Assembly: GCA_943326215.1 (NCBI GenBank)
Contig: CALPSK010000059.1
Coordinates: forward strand, 1 to 6,108
Length of the DNA: 6,108 nt
From: Sediminibacterium ginsengisoli
GTDB taxonomy: Bacteria; Bacteroidota; Bacteroidia; Chitinophagales; Chitinophagaceae
Reading direction: 5' to 3'
Shown here: piece by piece, positions 5,050 to 6,108 of the stretch
Layout: every line of letters starts with the position of its first letter
Numbering within the stretch: the stretch's first letter is position 1
Notes under the pieces: generated by a model
What the model was told of the DNA's origin: nothing
Seen by the model: only the letters and a program-made list of their open reading frames with translations
Databases searched by the model: none
Program-made: the position numbers and the translations under genes

Positions 5050-5616
5050 TTGAAAGCTGAACTGAACGAACAAGCCCTATTAAAAGGACTCGCTAATAAT
5101 GACTCCAAGGCGGTGGAAACCCTCTATAAAAGTCATTTTAGTTCCATTCAGCACTTTGTTCTAAACAACAATGGCTCTTTTGATGACGCAAGGGATGTAT
5201 TTCAGGAAGCAATGATTACTTTATACGAAAAGGTGCAAACCGATTCATTTGTACTTTCCTGTCAAATCAAAACCTATCTTTTCTCTATTTGCAAGCACTT
5301 ATGGTTAAAACGCTTGCATCAATTAGGAAAATATAGCGGCCCTTTAAGTAGCCAAGAAGAAACTGTTTCCATAGAACAAGACATGAGGGAGTTTGATAAG
5401 AAAGAAGCCTCTTTTGAAATAATGCATCGGGCCTTACATAGTTTAGGAGAACCTTGTAAAAGTTTATTAGAAGGTTATTATTTGAATAAAAAAGGAATGC
5501 AGGAATTGGCTGCAGATTTTGGATACACGAATGCAGACAATGCGAAGAATCAGAAATACAAATGTTTAATGCGTCTAAAGAAATTATTTTTTGCGCAGTA
5601 TAATATAGGAGAATAA
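5050..5616 (+). CDS. ECF-type sigma-70 family RNA polymerase sigma factor
   Basis: The product (188 residues from TTG 5050; 196 if started at TTG 5026) is a small two-domain sigma factor. Region 2 spans LLKGLANNDSKAVETLYKSH through DDARDVFQEAMITLYEKV and the SICKHLWLKRL helix; it should bind core polymerase and the -10 element. Region 4 covers the last 60 residues or so, from LHSLGEPCKSLLEGYY to the helix-turn-helix MQELAADFGYTNADNAKNQKYKCLMRL that would read the -35 element. There is no ATG in frame before position 5209, which lies inside region 2, so a non-ATG start is required. I prefer 5050 because it gives the usual short lead before LLKGL and lies downstream of a TAnnTTTG motif; 5026 and CTG 5062 remain possible. 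It is divergent from the lipoprotein gene, and a membrane protein gene follows after 51 bp. Target genes are unknown. Confidence 0.9.
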   Translation: MKAELNEQALLKGLANNDSKAVETLYKSHFSSIQHFVLNNNGSFDDARDVFQEAMITLYEKVQTDSFVLSCQIKTYLFSICKHLWLKRLHQLGKYSGPLSSQEETVSIEQDMREFDKKEASFEIMHRALHSLGEPCKSLLEGYYLNKKGMQELAADFGYTNADNAKNQKYKCLMRLKKLFFAQYNIGE

Positions 5617-5643
5617 AAATAGAGCGAAGAGGTAATAATTATT

Positions 5644-5667
5644 GAAGAGAAAAGAGAAAAAAGAAAA
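5644..5667 (+). promoter_or_regulatory. Polypurine leader in front of the membrane protein gene
   Basis: All 24 bases directly before the ATG are A or G (GAAGAGAAAAGAG and onward). The stretch includes GAAGAG-type elements that could act as a loose ribosome site, and it should be unstructured. It fits the usual A-rich pre-start region of Bacteroidota genes but is longer than normal. Confidence 0.4.
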
Positions 5668-6108
5668 ATGGAAGACAAAGAATTATTAGAAACAATTGAA
5701 AACTACTTGACAGGCGCAATGTCTGCTGAAGAAAGGAATCAATTTGAGGCCCTTAGAAAAAGCACCCCTGAAATTGATCAGATGGTGGTGGAGCATAAAT
5801 TATTCTTGGACCATATGCAGTCTTATGCGAATAGAAGCAGCTTTGCAAAACTAACTAGCCAGACATTTAATAAATTATTAGCCGCAGGCGAATGGATGAC
5901 CGATGATACCATTAGCACTAAAACTAAAGTAATACAAATTTGGAATAAATATAAAAGAGTTACTGCCATTGCCGCTTCTGTGGCAGGCTTTATAGCATTA
6001 ACTACTACCGTACTCGTGATGTCTTTGTCACCCAGCTTAAATGGTAATCAATTATTACAATTAAGCAACGATATTGAAGTCATAAAGAAAAAACAACAAG
6101 TACAAGGA
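5668..6108 (+). CDS. Single-pass membrane protein downstream of the sigma factor, possible anti-sigma; C-terminus cut by window edge
   Basis: The frame is open for 147 codons to the right edge. The start MEDKELLETIENYLTGAMS resembles the short helical N-terminal motif (E-x-Y-L-x-G-x-M/L-S-x-E-E) of many Bacteroidota membrane regulators that sit behind ECF sigma genes. Residues 1-95 are soluble and probably cytoplasmic. Residues 98-120 (VTAIAASVAGFIALTTTVLVM) are one membrane segment preceded by Lys/Arg. Residues 128-145 look like the start of an amphipathic or coiled-coil helix outside the membrane. No Cys occurs in the visible part, so the zinc-binding HxxxCxxC of ZAS anti-sigma factors is absent. 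The topology and the 51-bp spacing suggest a partner of the sigma factor. Some proteins with this N-terminus carry a periplasmic protease or other sensor domain, but that part lies outside the window, so its identity is open. The A/G-only stretch before the ATG supports this start. Confidence 0.72.
   Translation, partial: MEDKELLETIENYLTGAMSAEERNQFEALRKSTPEIDQMVVEHKLFLDHMQSYANRSSFAKLTSQTFNKLLAAGEWMTDDTISTKTKVIQIWNKYKRVTAIAASVAGFIALTTTVLVMSLSPSLNGNQLLQLSNDIEVIKKKQQVQG

Overview
The window looks like a Bacteroidota chromosome, most likely a Chitinophagales/Chitinophagaceae-type organism. The evidence is low GC, weak or absent Shine-Dalgarno sites, promoter motifs of the Bacteroidota kind (TTG about 20 bp before TAnnTTTG), and protein variants familiar from that phylum. 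No mobile element, CRISPR array, rRNA or tRNA gene is visible. The placement is an inference from style, not from a search.

Layout. Positions 1-1468 (minus) hold most of a DEAD-box RNA helicase whose C-terminal tail runs off the left edge. Positions 1515-4347 (minus) hold a tight three-gene operon for the last steps of phenylalanine and tyrosine synthesis: pheA (prephenate dehydratase), a class I/II aminotransferase and tyrA (prephenate dehydrogenase). The genes are 2 nt apart or overlap by 10 nt. Positions 4348-4650 are the regulatory leader of this operon. Positions 4651-4919 (minus) hold a tiny repeat-bearing lipoprotein gene with its own terminator. Positions 5026-6108 (plus) hold a divergent ECF sigma factor gene followed by a membrane protein gene cut by the right edge, probably its regulatory partner.

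The most interesting part is the leader of the pheA operon. Reading the minus strand, a good Bacteroidota promoter (4555-4588) is followed almost at once by a 28-codon ORF (4547-4461). Its residues 8-17 are WFYCFFYFYF: nine of ten are aromatic. Behind it lies a GC-rich hairpin with a U-tract (4440-4411), placed before pheA as a premature terminator. The hexamer GCCGGG of the terminator's 3' arm occurs a second time inside the leader ORF, right after a hairpin that contains the last Tyr-Phe codons. The transcript can therefore fold in two exclusive ways (1:2 with 3:4, or 2:3), as in the classical pheL/trpL attenuators. The model is ribosome-mediated attenuation that senses charged tRNA-Phe and tRNA-Tyr together and controls the whole Phe+Tyr branch. 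It is an inference from sequence, but peptide, stems, spacing, terminator and downstream genes all agree.

How the genes work together. PheA makes phenylpyruvate and TyrA makes 4-hydroxyphenylpyruvate from prephenate. The aminotransferase probably turns these keto acids into Phe and Tyr. No chorismate mutase or DAHP synthase is present. The helicase lies 46 bp behind tyrA on the same strand with no terminator seen between them, so read-through is possible. The sigma factor and membrane protein look like a separate envelope-signalling unit, transcribed away from the lipoprotein gene.
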